DNA from: Eutreptiella sp. 'Long Island Sound 2002'
Lineage: Eukaryota; Euglenozoa; Euglenophyceae; Eutreptiales; Eutreptiaceae
NCBI GenBank assembly: GCA_964036045.1
Contig: OZ038384.1
Coordinates: forward strand, 57,881,355 to 57,945,354
Length of the DNA stretch: 64,000 nucleotides
Reading direction: 5' to 3'
Below the pieces are notes generated by a model that ran no database searches, was not told the origin of the DNA, and worked only from the letters and a program-made list of their open reading frames with translations. Made by a program: the position numbers and the translations under genes. Position 1 is the stretch's first letter, and every line of letters begins with the position of its first letter. Below are positions 51,039 to 59,892 of the stretch, in pieces.

Positions 51039-52850
51039 TCATCGTGTCTTCGGGCCCTTGAGCCTCTTCTTTGGGGGGGGGGCTTGATGGGGCTGTCCGG
51101 CAAGTAGAAGGGCTCCCCGCTGGCGGTGCGGGAGTCCAAGGTGATGGTGTAGTGGTGGTGAGGGTCCACATAGGTGCGCGTCGGGGCGCTAGCGAAGAGG
51201 GCCCTGAACTAGTCGGTTGGTACGGACACGCAATGGGAGCCATCTCGGAGGGCGGCGGCGGGAATGGTAACGGGGGCGCCGACATGATGGGTGAGCGCCG
51301 ATGAGGCCTGCGTGGCGTCGGGGATGTGGCGGAGGCCGCGGAGGCGTATCACGTGGGGGGTATCTACGAAGGAGGGGGGTAGGAGGCCCGTGGCTTGAGG
51401 ACCCGGGGGGAGGGGGGGGGGCGGGTACGGGAGGGGCCCCGCTGGGGAGGGCGGGAGGTGGGGCTGGTGTTGGGGAGTTGGTGCGGGGCCGTGGGGGGAT
51501 TGCGGCGGGGGGGGGCCAGGAGGCTCTCCGCTCGAACCAAGCATAGGCCGTTGCTGGGCCGGCGGCGGGCTGAAGAGCCGCAGGGGTCTCCGTGATGAGC
51601 TGATCGAGGACTGGCGGACGGGTGGCGTTTTGCACCGCTAAGGAGATGGCGATGCAAAAGGCGACGGGGTCGCGGACGGCCAGCAAATGGTCTGTGGCTT
51701 GGGGGGGCACCACTGGGGGACGGGCGGCGAGTAAGGCGGCTGCCGCGGAGGACCAGGTGAGGCCGGGACGGGTGGCGGCCGCTTCGATAAGGGGGTCAAG
51801 GGTCTGCAGGGCTGCGAGCTTGAGGGACTCAATGGCGGCGGAGCCATGCAGGTCCTCTACCGTGGCAATCAGGTCCAGCAGGTTGGCTTGCATGGAGGGG
51901 CGCAGACTGGTCGGGGAGGCGTACCACACCGTTTTGACCGCTGACGCCAGCGACCGCGCATTCTTCACTGCCCGCAGCGTGGTCATGGCGCTCTCTGGGA
52001 CTGCCATGTCAGTGCACATCACCCTGATGGACTGCGCGATGTGTTCCGCCTGGTTGTCGGGTGTGTTCGCGAGTCTCTCGATCTCGGCGGAGAAGTCGGA
52101 GGTCGAGGCCAGGGAGCTGGGCTGCGTGAGCATGCGCTTCCACAGGGGTTCCCCGGTGCCCGGGGAGCCTGCCAGCTCTGCTCGCTTCAGTGAGATGCAT
52201 GACAGGATGCCGGGGTGGGAGAGGGTGGGTTTGTGTCTTGTGAGTTCTGCATTCCACTGCTGCACCGTCAGCGGGCCAGGGGAGGGTAAGCGGGTCTCAT
52301 GATGACGGACAATCTGGCAGCGTATGGATTTCCGGAGGTGGGCCGCGTGCCACGTGATCACCCAGTGTACAAGCGGTACTCTGTCCACAGGGCGTTTGGG
52401 CGACTCATCTGCAGCGAGGAGCATGAGGAACTGGTCGGGGGTGGCCGCGCGGAGTGTGTCACCGAAGGGGGCCACATGAGAAGCCGCGGCCTGCTACAGT
52501 TGCTGCGCCGCGTCCGGTGGGGCGGCCGCCAGGTAGGACACTAGGTCCCACATCGCTGCTTGGTAGGTGCCCCAGTGGAAGTTGGCGTCACGTTGCTGCA
52601 GCGTGGCCACGTCCAGGGGTGGGAGGGCCTCCACTGCAACTGCCCAGAAGAGGCACAGGGCGCCGAGCATGAGGTCGTCGGGGTGAAACGCCTCGACGGG
52701 CGTATTGGACTCATGATGAGTCACTGTGAGCTGCAGCCTGTGGGCGGCGTCGCTCCAGCCCACCGCAGTGGCATGCCACGCCTCCGCTGGGCGGATATCG
52801 GCCGCTCGCTGGGCGGGGGTCTTGGCGGCGAAGGCATGTCGTGGAGCCAT
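51039..52850 (-). pseudogene. LINE ORF1, gag-like protein of unrecognised family, decayed
   Basis: An ATG at 52,850 opens a protein of about 600 residues that precedes the ORF2 endonuclease on the same strand, so it is placed as ORF1. No known ORF1 domain (RRM, zinc knuckle, clear coiled coil) was recognised. The first two thirds are helix-like and alanine-rich, and the middle (about 51,390-51,530) is a proline-rich linker. The C-terminal part is compact, with VDPHHHYTITLDSRT, and ends in a basic KKRLKGPKTR tail that could bind RNA or act as a nuclear signal. Breaks are TAG at 52,494-52,496, a frameshift within the proline-rich G-runs (about 51,405-51,515), TAG at 51,209-51,211 and a frameshift at the G10 run at 51,073-51,082. 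With that run corrected, the stop falls at 51,039-51,041, 57 bases before the ORF2 ATG. The homopolymer shifts may be sequencing errors; the two TAGs are not. Confidence 0.7.
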
Positions 52851-53883
52851 AGTGATGTGCCTGGGAGAGCGAGACGGAGGGAGGCGGCGGGGAAGGGGGC
52901 AAAGGGTAGGGTTTGCGAACGGAACCTGAGGGACAGGGCTGTGACGTGGGCTGGGTCTGGGTGAAGATGATAGGGCAGAACAGGGGGCAGGGCTGAGATG
53001 CGGGCTGGGTGTGGGTGAAGATGGCAGAGCAGAACCGGGGGCAGGAGGTGCGAGGCGTCGTTCTGTAAGTACCGTTTGATGGCCTTAGGCGCCAGACGTC
53101 TAGGTTGTGGTGCATGCATGCGTGGTGGGGCGAGTTCAAGCAGGATGGGGGCAAGAGGAAGCAGCGTCAGGCATTGGCTGAGGGCAAGGGCTGAGGGCAA
53201 GGGCTGAGGGCAGGGCTCTGGACAGGCAGGGGGGGGGGAGGCATATGGTGTCGCTGAGGCCCCGGGCCTAGTCGGAGCGCGGCTGCCGACGTATGGTGTC
53301 CCGGGGTCGACGACGGTGCTGGCGGTCTGGTCTGTGGCGGCGGCTGCGGCGGGTTGCTGCTGCACTATGGTGTTCGCCGCCGCAACGGTGTTACCAAGGG
53401 AGGCCAGGGCTCGCTACCACCGAGCCATGGCCTGGTCTTTCCCGCGTGTGGGGGGGGGGGGAGGCGCGTGTGGGGGCGTGTGTGCGTGCTCGTGTGTTGC
53501 CTGGTGCTCCAGGCCCCGGCGGGGAGGCTGGGGGAGCCTGACGCTGAGCCCACCGGGGGAGTCTTCGGCCAGGACACGCCGCCTCTTGGTCGATTGACAT
53601 GCCGCCGGCTGCCCCACGACTGCCGCAGGCACGGGGGCAGCCCCGCCCGCTACGGGACTGGGGGTGGTCGGCACTCGTTGACTGCACGAGGCACAGGTGG
53701 TGCTGCACTAGGCTGGACCATCCGCCCACGGTGGCTGGCATTGGCAGTTGGAGGGGCTTCAGGGCGCGCCTAGCGGTGCCTTGCCCTGAAGCCTGCCCGG
53801 GATAACATCCTGGGTGGCGGTGCTGCTGTCCGGGTAAGCGGGGGGGCCCGGAGGGCACACCACCCGAGTGACCGCTCCGAAGC
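52851..53883 (-). other. Probable LINE 5' leader, no gene seen
   Basis: Several overlapping open frames occur on both strands, but none has recognisable motifs, and the high GC content explains their length. The stretch lies directly upstream of ORF1 on the transcribed strand, so it is the natural place for a 5' untranslated region with an internal promoter. It includes a 54-bp tandem duplication and a short GGGCAAGGGCTGA repeat near 53,180-53,215. No promoter motif can be named. Confidence 0.4.
52944..53051. repeat. Tandem duplication, 54-bp period
   Basis: GGGCTGGGT followed by GTGGGTGAAGATG-type sequence occurs at 52,948 and 53,002, and the match continues through GCAGAAC and GGGGGCAGG in both copies. 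The two copies differ at several bases, so the duplication is not recent. It sits in the presumed 5' leader of the retrotransposon. Confidence 0.8.
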
Positions 53884-54253
53884 GCACAGGGGGGGGGGGG
53901 GGGCGCTCGACAGACAACGGTCCGGACCTGGGCCCCAGGTGGGAGGTCACGGGGGGCGTGATGTGTGTGGGGGGCGTGCCGAGATGTGGTGTGGGGGGTG
54001 CCCTGCTACCTAGCCGTTTACTACGAGGATGTGGCGAGGAAGTCGAGGGGGAACTGAGGCCGGAAAGCCTAGGGAGGGGAGTTGGGGCGCTGGCGCTAGC
54101 TTATCCCCGGCTGGGATGGCCGGGGTGTCCTGGGACCCCGTGGGGGCGGAGGCTCCCCACGTCGGCTGGGTGCAAAACCTCGGCCTGCGTGTCCGTCACC
54201 GAAGTTCTTAGGGTTCGATACCAGGAACTTACCCACCGCGGGGAACTGTGGGC
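53884..54253. repeat. 369-bp tandem duplication, copy 1
   Basis: The copy starts at CGCACAGG plus a long G run and ends with GGGGAACTGTGGGCCG. GCGCTCGACAGACAACGG lies at 53,903 here and at 54,272 in copy 2, an offset of 369 bp. The two are almost identical except for single-base changes and G-run length. Their place upstream of the LINE, in tandem, resembles the repeated promoter monomers of some LINE 5' regions, but they could be unrelated to the element. No coding content was recognised. Confidence 0.85.
54202..54230 (+). other. Hairpin in 369-bp repeat, copy 1
   Basis: AAGTTCTT and AGGAACTT can form an eight-pair stem (one pair is U-G in RNA) around a loop containing GGGTTCGATA. The same hairpin in copy 2 (54,571-54,599) has A-U at that pair. 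No terminator T-run follows. Confidence 0.5.
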
Positions 54254-54624
54254 CGCACAGGGGGGGGGGGGGCGCTCGACAGACAACGGTCCGGACCTGG
54301 GCCCCATGTGGGAGGTCACGGGGGGCGTGATGTGTGTGCGGGGCGTGCCGTGATGTGGTGTGGGGGGTGCCTTGCTACCTAGCCGTTTACTACGAGGATG
54401 TGGCGAGGAAGTCGAGGGGGAACTGAGGCCGGAAAGCCTGGGGAGGGGGGTTGGGGCGCTGGCGCTGGGTTATCCCTGGCTGGGATGGCCGGGGTGTCCT
54501 GGGACCCTGTGGGGGCGGAGGCTCCCCACGTCGGCTGGGTGCGAAACCTCGGCCTGTGTGTCCGTCACCGAAGTTCTTAGGGTTCGATACAAAGAACTTA
54601 CCCACCGCGGGGAACTGTGGGCCG
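54254..54624. repeat. 369-bp tandem duplication, copy 2
   Basis: This is the second copy of the unit at 53,884, ending where GGGCCGTGACGG departs from the repeat. It carries the perfect eight-pair version of the hairpin (AAGTTCTT at 54,571-54,578, AAGAACTT at 54,592-54,599). Confidence 0.85.
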
Positions 54625-56231
54625 TGACGGCCCGGGGGAGGAATATGAAGAGGAGGCGGGGGGCCAGGGTGGGCCTGGCGGTCGGCACCCTCCCTTGGCC
54701 TTGGGGAGGCCGTTGCCCGGTGCTAATCCCTCCCACCTGAGAGTCTTGTGTGGGGGGGGGGGGGGGGGTGATCCCCCAATGGGTGTTTGTGCCCGGTGCC
54801 GTGGGTACAGACCCCCATTGGGGGCGGGTACGAAGAGCCCGGTCGCCTCGCCCTCCCGGCACAACAGCCCGCCAGGCGCCGTCAGGCCTAGAGCGCCAGC
54901 TGGTGTGGGGGAGGGCGCTCGGGGCAGTGCGGTGCCCATCCGTACTCCTGGCGGCCTGCATTGCCTGTATATTGCGACTGAGGGCGGCGCGGGCTCAAAC
55001 CGCACGTGCGGGGGCCGTTGGCCCCCCCTGTTCATGTCCTGTGCAAGGGGTGAAGAGGACAGGGGGGGGCAGGGGGGCAGGGTGCGGGCAAGGGGCAGGG
55101 GTTGCGTAGGGGGAGGAGTATGACGCACGCGATGCCAAGCCGCAACGGGGGGTTGCCGGAGGGGGGTGGGAGGGCGGGGGGGGGGCAGGAGAGAGGGAGT
55201 AGGCCTGGGACCGCCACCGGCGTTTGGGGGCCCCGTAGTTTTGTTGTTTTCTCCGCGCGTGGACGGGCCGCGAGCCGCACCTGTGAGGTGAAAGGAAGGG
55301 AGGGGGCAGGGAGGGAGGGGCGGCGTGCGCAGGGTGAGGGGGGGGGGGGGGCTGTGCGCGCGAGCGTGGGCGTGCGCGCGAGGGGGAGGGGGTGAGGTGA
55401 GCTCAGCCGCAGAGCGTCACCGGGCGGCTAACCGGGGCGGAGGAGCGGACGGGGCTGGCCAAAGCTTGCCGGGGAGCCCGGGGCGCTCGTGGAGGTTTGG
55501 GGCCGCGGTCAGCGATGGGGCCCGCACCCCGCTCGGCGGGGAGGAATCCCGCCGAGCATTATCCACGGGGGCGAATCCTGGTGGAGGCGGGGGGTGTGCC
55601 TCGCTGTCCCCTCGCGGCCGAACCGGACCGCGACGGGCCCCGTAGGAGGGATACCGGGGGGGCGGGCGGGGCTGGGCACCGGGGCTCTGAGGCCCGGGTC
55701 CCGGGAGTTCGCGGCCCGGCGCGTTGGAGACCGGGCGGGCCCTAGGGCTTGGGCTGGGGGGGGGGGGGGGGGAGGGCTGGGCTGGCCCGAGGGCGAACCC
55801 CGAGAGGCCTCCCGGGCCTGGGCGAGGGCCCCCGAGGGCGGCCGCTCCCTAGGGGGGGGGGGTTGCTCCCTGCCCGGGGACGACGGGGGCCCCTCTTGAG
55901 CGAAGGGGGGGGGCGGGCGTGTGTCGCCCAGTGTCTGGCCATATGAATTCATTGCCGCGCGGCATGGGCCTATATCCCCAACCCTCCGCGCCGGAGTCCA
56001 TTTTTTGGCGGAGTAGGGGGGGGCTGGGGGGGGGGTGGCGGTTGTTGTGTGCCCCCTCCCAGGGCGCACACGGCAAGCAGAGAGGGCAAGGGCACGGGCA
56101 GGGCACCAAGGCCAGCGGCAGCGGGGGAGGGCAGGCACACGGAGCGAGCGCAGAGCGCGAGCAGCGGGCGGAGGGACACAAGGCACAGCGCAGGGCAAGG
56201 GCAAGGGCACGGGAAAGACGCGGGCTCGAGC
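54625..56231. other. GC-rich spacer with no supported gene
   Basis: The stretch is very GC-rich, with G runs of up to 18 bases (54,752-54,769). Long open frames occur on both strands but overlap, have low-complexity Gly/Pro/Arg composition and show no motif. They are the expected by-product of a near absence of A+T-rich stop codons. No RNA gene or promoter could be recognised. The right end leads into palindrome arm A, whose left limit cannot be fixed because its partner runs off the window. Confidence 0.6.
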
Positions 56232-56651
56232 AGCAGCGCCCGGGGACGGACGCAGAGACACGGGCAGGGCGCCAAGGCCAGCGGCAGTGGGGCGCACGGG
56301 GCGGGCCAGGGCGCTTGCAGCGAGCGGGGGCACAGCCAAGGACACGGGCAAGGACACGGGAGGATCACGGGCGTCGACGGAACGGGCAAGGGCGCGGGTG
56401 ACAGAGGTCCGAACCCGCGACACGGGCCAGAGGGCAAGGGGGAGGGAGTGTGCCCGAACCAGGGTCTAGGGGCCGGGAGGGGGGCCCAGGGGCAAGGGGG
56501 GGAAGGGTGACGTAGTCCCCCGGGGACAGGCAGGGGGGGGGCGCGGGGGCAAAAGGGGAAAGGCAAGGCGCAGGGCGAGGGACGGGGAGCGGGGCGCCCC
56601 CGCAACCGGACGTCCAGGCGGTACGGTGCATCCCCCCCCGGTATCCAGCAT

Positions 56652-57248
56652 ATGCCGGCACACCACGCCCACCACCACCACCAGTCCCTCTACAACATCG
56701 ACCCCGACATGGGGGACCTGATCCCCCCCCAACCCCCCCCGACCCCCCTACCCGCCGGCCCCCAAACCGCACAGCGGCGCCCCGCGCGGACCCGCCCCCG
56801 CGGCACAGGAGCCGAGGGCGGAGCCGGCGCGGATGGCCGCTGCCCCGGCGGCGCGGGGGTCCGGCGCAACAGGCGCGGGAGCCGCGGGCGGAGCCGGCAT
56901 GGGGGGCAGAGGGGGCCCGGGCGATTGGCACCGGGACTGGGACGCGGTCCCCGACCCCCTGGGGGGCGAGGCCCTCCCCCTGGTGATGGAGGTGTATGGG
57001 TGGCTGAGCTGGGCCACCTCGGGGACCACCAGGGGGTTGAGGAACCGGGCCTTCGATGCCGTGCTCCTCCGGAGGGACGGGGGGAACCGGGAAGTACACC
57101 CGGGGGGGGGGGGTGGCCCGGGAGGACCAAGGGAGAGTCCTCCGGGCCGTGATTCGGGCGGGGTGGGCCCGACCGGGAGCCGACATGGCCGGCTTTCCCG
57201 GAGGGGGGGGCGGTGCTCCGCGTCACGGACGCGGAGGCCAACAACTAG
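56652..57248 (+). pseudogene. Unrecognised duplicated protein, arm A copy, frameshifted
   Basis: From ATG at 56,652 the protein begins MPAHHAHHHHQSLYNID, continues through a Pro/Ala-rich linker, then a more ordered part. That part contains WHRDWDAVPDPLGGEALPLV, EVYGWLSWATSGTTRGLRNR, AFDAVLLRRDGGNREVHP and, after a G-run frameshift, AREDQ(G/E)RVLRAVI. It reaches TAG at 57,246-57,248 after VTDAEANN. The frame changes in homopolymers near 56,728-56,745 and near 57,102-57,112, so it is not intact as written. Three copies in the window keep the same ordered part, so it was once a real protein, of about 199 residues. No family was recognised. The Trp-rich middle and the basic RGLRNRAF stretch might suggest DNA binding, but that is a guess. 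After the TAG, LPRALRTALTHWRYRPRN follows and could be read-through sequence. Confidence 0.5.
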
Positions 57249-58094
57249 CTGCCCCGGGCCCTGCGCACCGCCCTCACCCACTGGCGCTACCGCCCGAGGA
57301 ACCCCGCGCCGCCGCAGCCCCGACCCCCACGCAAGCGGCAGCTCAGGTGACGGACACGCCCGGCGACAATGGTCCGGCGCCCAGCATGCCGGGCCCCGGA
57401 CCCCAGGCGACGGACACGGGGGGGGGGGGGGGAGCGGACCAACGGCGCGGGACACCCCCCCGGCAGGCCCGGGCCCCCCGATCCTGAGCGGTCCCCCCAC
57501 CCCCCCGCAGTCGGCACAACGAGAGGACACGCGCCGCCCCCGGTCGGGGAGACGGCGGGGACCACGGACGCGCGTACGGGAGCCCCACTGACCCGCAGAC
57601 CGCTAACCACTAACCGCTGACCCGGACCGCCGCCCCCGGCGCCCGCCGGCCCCCCCCCTTCCCCCCCCCCGCCGGTGCCATGCGGCGAGGCGACGGAGAC
57701 GAGAGGGCCGGGGGGGTCGTGGGTGAGGGCCCGCACGACGGCCCGACACCTGGTGGCCGTAAGGGGGGCAGGAGAGAACGTCGGGCCAGCGGCCCGGGGT
57801 ACCCCCCCGACGGGCACCCGCACCCAGAATCGCCCCCCCCCCGTTCCCCCCTCCCCCCCCCCCCCGCCAACGGCTAACCCCCCGGAGCCACCAGCCCACA
57901 GGGGGGGCCGGGGCCGAGACCGTCAAGCCACCCCCCCGCAGCCACCAGAGGGAAGCACTGGGGGACCGAAGGGGGACAGCGGGGAGCCCCGGTGCGACCC
58001 CCCCCCCTCCCCCCCCCCCCCCCCCTAGCCCGAGGTTGGCCGGAGGCCGGCCACGGGGACGCCGGCCCCGCACCCCCCCCGCCGGACCAGGGGA

Positions 58095-58118
58095 CCCCCC
58101 CCCCCCCCCCCCCCCCCC
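58095..58118. repeat. C24 homopolymer
   Basis: This is one of the longest single-base runs in the window, inside arm A. The matching place in arm B (60,538-60,556) has about 19 G and in the third copy (62,120-62,141) fewer, so length varies between copies. Runs this long are error-prone in sequencing and assembly. Confidence 0.9.
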
Positions 58119-58762
58119 GAGAGGGCCGCGGCACCCGGGAGGGGCGCCACTGGGCCCGTACGCCGCGCGCCCCGCAGTCCGCCGCCCGCCCGCCCCCACG
58201 GTGCCCGCGACAGGCCAGCGGTCCTGCACCGGCGCGCATGGGCGGCCCGCGGACCGCGTCTAGGCGGCGGCACGCAGACGCGGGCCAGTGCAGTATGGGG
58301 GCCACGCCCTCCAAGGACTGGGCAACGCCGCTGAGGCCCGCTTTGGTGCCCGCCCGAGGGACGCAGAGCGACCCCCCACCGACCGCCCCCCGGGGCCCCC
58401 TAACCGCGCCCCCGCAGGAGGGCGGCGCACCGACCGCCCCCCCCCCCCCCCACCAGACTGACCCACCGGCGGCCAGCCAGGCCGCGCCCGGCGCCCGGGG
58501 ATGCCAAACAGCCCCGGCCGAGCACCCGGCAGGGGGGGGACGCGCGGCGCCACGCTGCCAGCCTTGGGGGGGGGCCTGGGCCGGGACCTTCAAGCCACCC
58601 CCCCCGCAGACGCCGGGGGACCGGGCCAGGGGATCGGAGGGGGGCGGCGAGGAACCACGGCACGACCCCCCCCACTCTCCCCTCTCCCCCCGCCCTCAGC
58701 CCGCGGAATGCTAAAGGCGGACCAAGGGGGCGCCGGCCCTTTACCCCCCCGCCGGGCCGGGG

Positions 58763-59892
58763 GGGGTTCCCGTGCCCCTCATGGGCGGGCCTGGGCGGGG
58801 GAGGGGGGGGGGGGTGGCCTTTGTGCCGTTCCCCCCGGGGGCGTGGCCGGGGGGGCCCGAGGGGCGGGGGTCGCTCTACCTCGGTCCGTCCCTCTGCCTC
58901 CCCTGGGCGGGCACCAAAGCAGGTGGCATCGGCGTCGCTCAGCTCATGGAGGGCGTGGTCTCAAGACTGTTTCCAGTTCGTGTCCGCGTGCCGACCCCGG
59001 GTGCGGCCCGCGCGGTATCCTTGTGCGCCGGCGCGGGACTGCCAGAGGTCATTGTAGGAGCGGGCGGGTGGCGGTGTGGGGGCGCCTGGCGTATGGGCCT
59101 AACGGCGCTCCCCCCCGGGTGCCGCGGCCCTCCTTGGGGGGGGGGCACAGCCCAGAGCCAGGTACGGGGGGAAGGGGACCGGGCCGCCGCCCCCCAAGCA
59201 GGCCAAACAGCGCCCGCGTTCCCCGCGCTGCGTGTGGCTGGTCGTCCCGTCTGGGTGTCCCTTTCCCTCGCCCGCCAATACGCCATTCCATGCGGTCCGT
59301 GCGTTCCGCGAGCTCGGTCCAGTTGCCCTTCTGGTATTCCCTGCGTGCCCTTTGCGTGTGTGTGCGCTCGCGCTCCCGCGGCGTCCGCGTGCTTCCCCCC
59401 TCCCCGGGTTGGTGTGGCGCGCGCACCACACGTGGTTCCGGTGCAGGGCGCCGGTAGGGCCGTTCCATGCGGTCTGTGCCCCTTCGTGTTTCCTGCCTCG
59501 GTCCCGTGCGCTGTTTGGCCTGCTTGGGGGGGGGGGGGGCGGCCCGGGCCCTTTCCCCCCGTACCTGGCTCTGGGCTGTGTGCCCCCTCATGGGCGGGCC
59601 TAGGTGGGGGAGGGGGGGGGGTGGCCTGTGTGCCGTCCCCTCCCGGGGGCGTGGCCGGGGGGGCCCGAGGGGCAGGGGGTCGCTCTACCTCGGTCCGTCC
59701 CTCTGCCTCCCCGGGCGGGCACCAAAGCAGGTGGCATTGGCGTCACTCAGCTCATGGAGGGCGTGGTCTCCATGCTGTTCCGGTTCGTGTCCGCGTGCCG
59801 ACCCCGGGTGCGGCTTGTGGGGGTGTGTGGCGTATGGGCCTAACAGCGCTCCCCCCCGGGTGCCGCGGCCCTCCTTGGGGGGGGGGGGGGGG
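58763..59892. repeat. Palindrome spacer with its own internal repeats
   Basis: The spacer has a direct repeat: about 58,772-59,010 matches 59,583-59,815 (GGGCGGGCACCAAAGCAGG at about 58,908 and 59,717), and GGCGTATGGGCCTAAC is shared at 59,089 and 59,828. A smaller inverted repeat pairs 59,146-59,214 with 59,509-59,580. A diverged version of the GGCACCAAAGC block also lies inside each arm (58,264-58,355 minus, 60,299-60,395 plus). No gene was recognised. The spacer itself is therefore a product of repeated duplication and inversion. Confidence 0.8.

Larger units (their letters stand above)
56232..58762. repeat. Large palindrome, arm A
   Basis: The reverse complement of this arm reappears to the right. 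Its inner end (GCCCGCGGAATGCTAAAGGC at about 58,699) matches the reverse complement of 59,895-59,965. Its middle (CAGCATATGCCGGCACACC at about 56,648) matches 61,980-62,000 and 63,575-63,595. Its outer end (about 56,235) matches the last bases of the window. The arm carries C runs where the others carry G runs. It holds one copy of an unrecognised protein remnant. Confidence 0.9.

Noticed and set aside
46786-52850. Alternative genetic code with TAG read as glutamine
   Set aside because: Four LINE TAG codons fit Gln, including one in the QGD motif. However, TGA also interrupts the frame twice, and in the duplicated protein TAG at 61,698 aligns with TGG (Trp) in the other copies, so mutation explains the stops better.
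46786-54624. Target-site duplication or poly(A) tail bounding the LINE
   Set aside because: The 3' end is missing at the satellite junction and no A-rich tail or flanking direct repeat was seen.
53293-55900. Gly/Arg/Pro-rich open frames on both strands between the LINE and the palindrome
   Set aside because: Stop codons are rare at this GC content. The frames overlap each other, are low in complexity and show no domain or conserved copy.
56380-56440. tRNA-like GGTCCGAACCCGCGAC segment
   Set aside because: It resembles a T-arm, but no acceptor stem, D-arm or anticodon arm could be placed around it.
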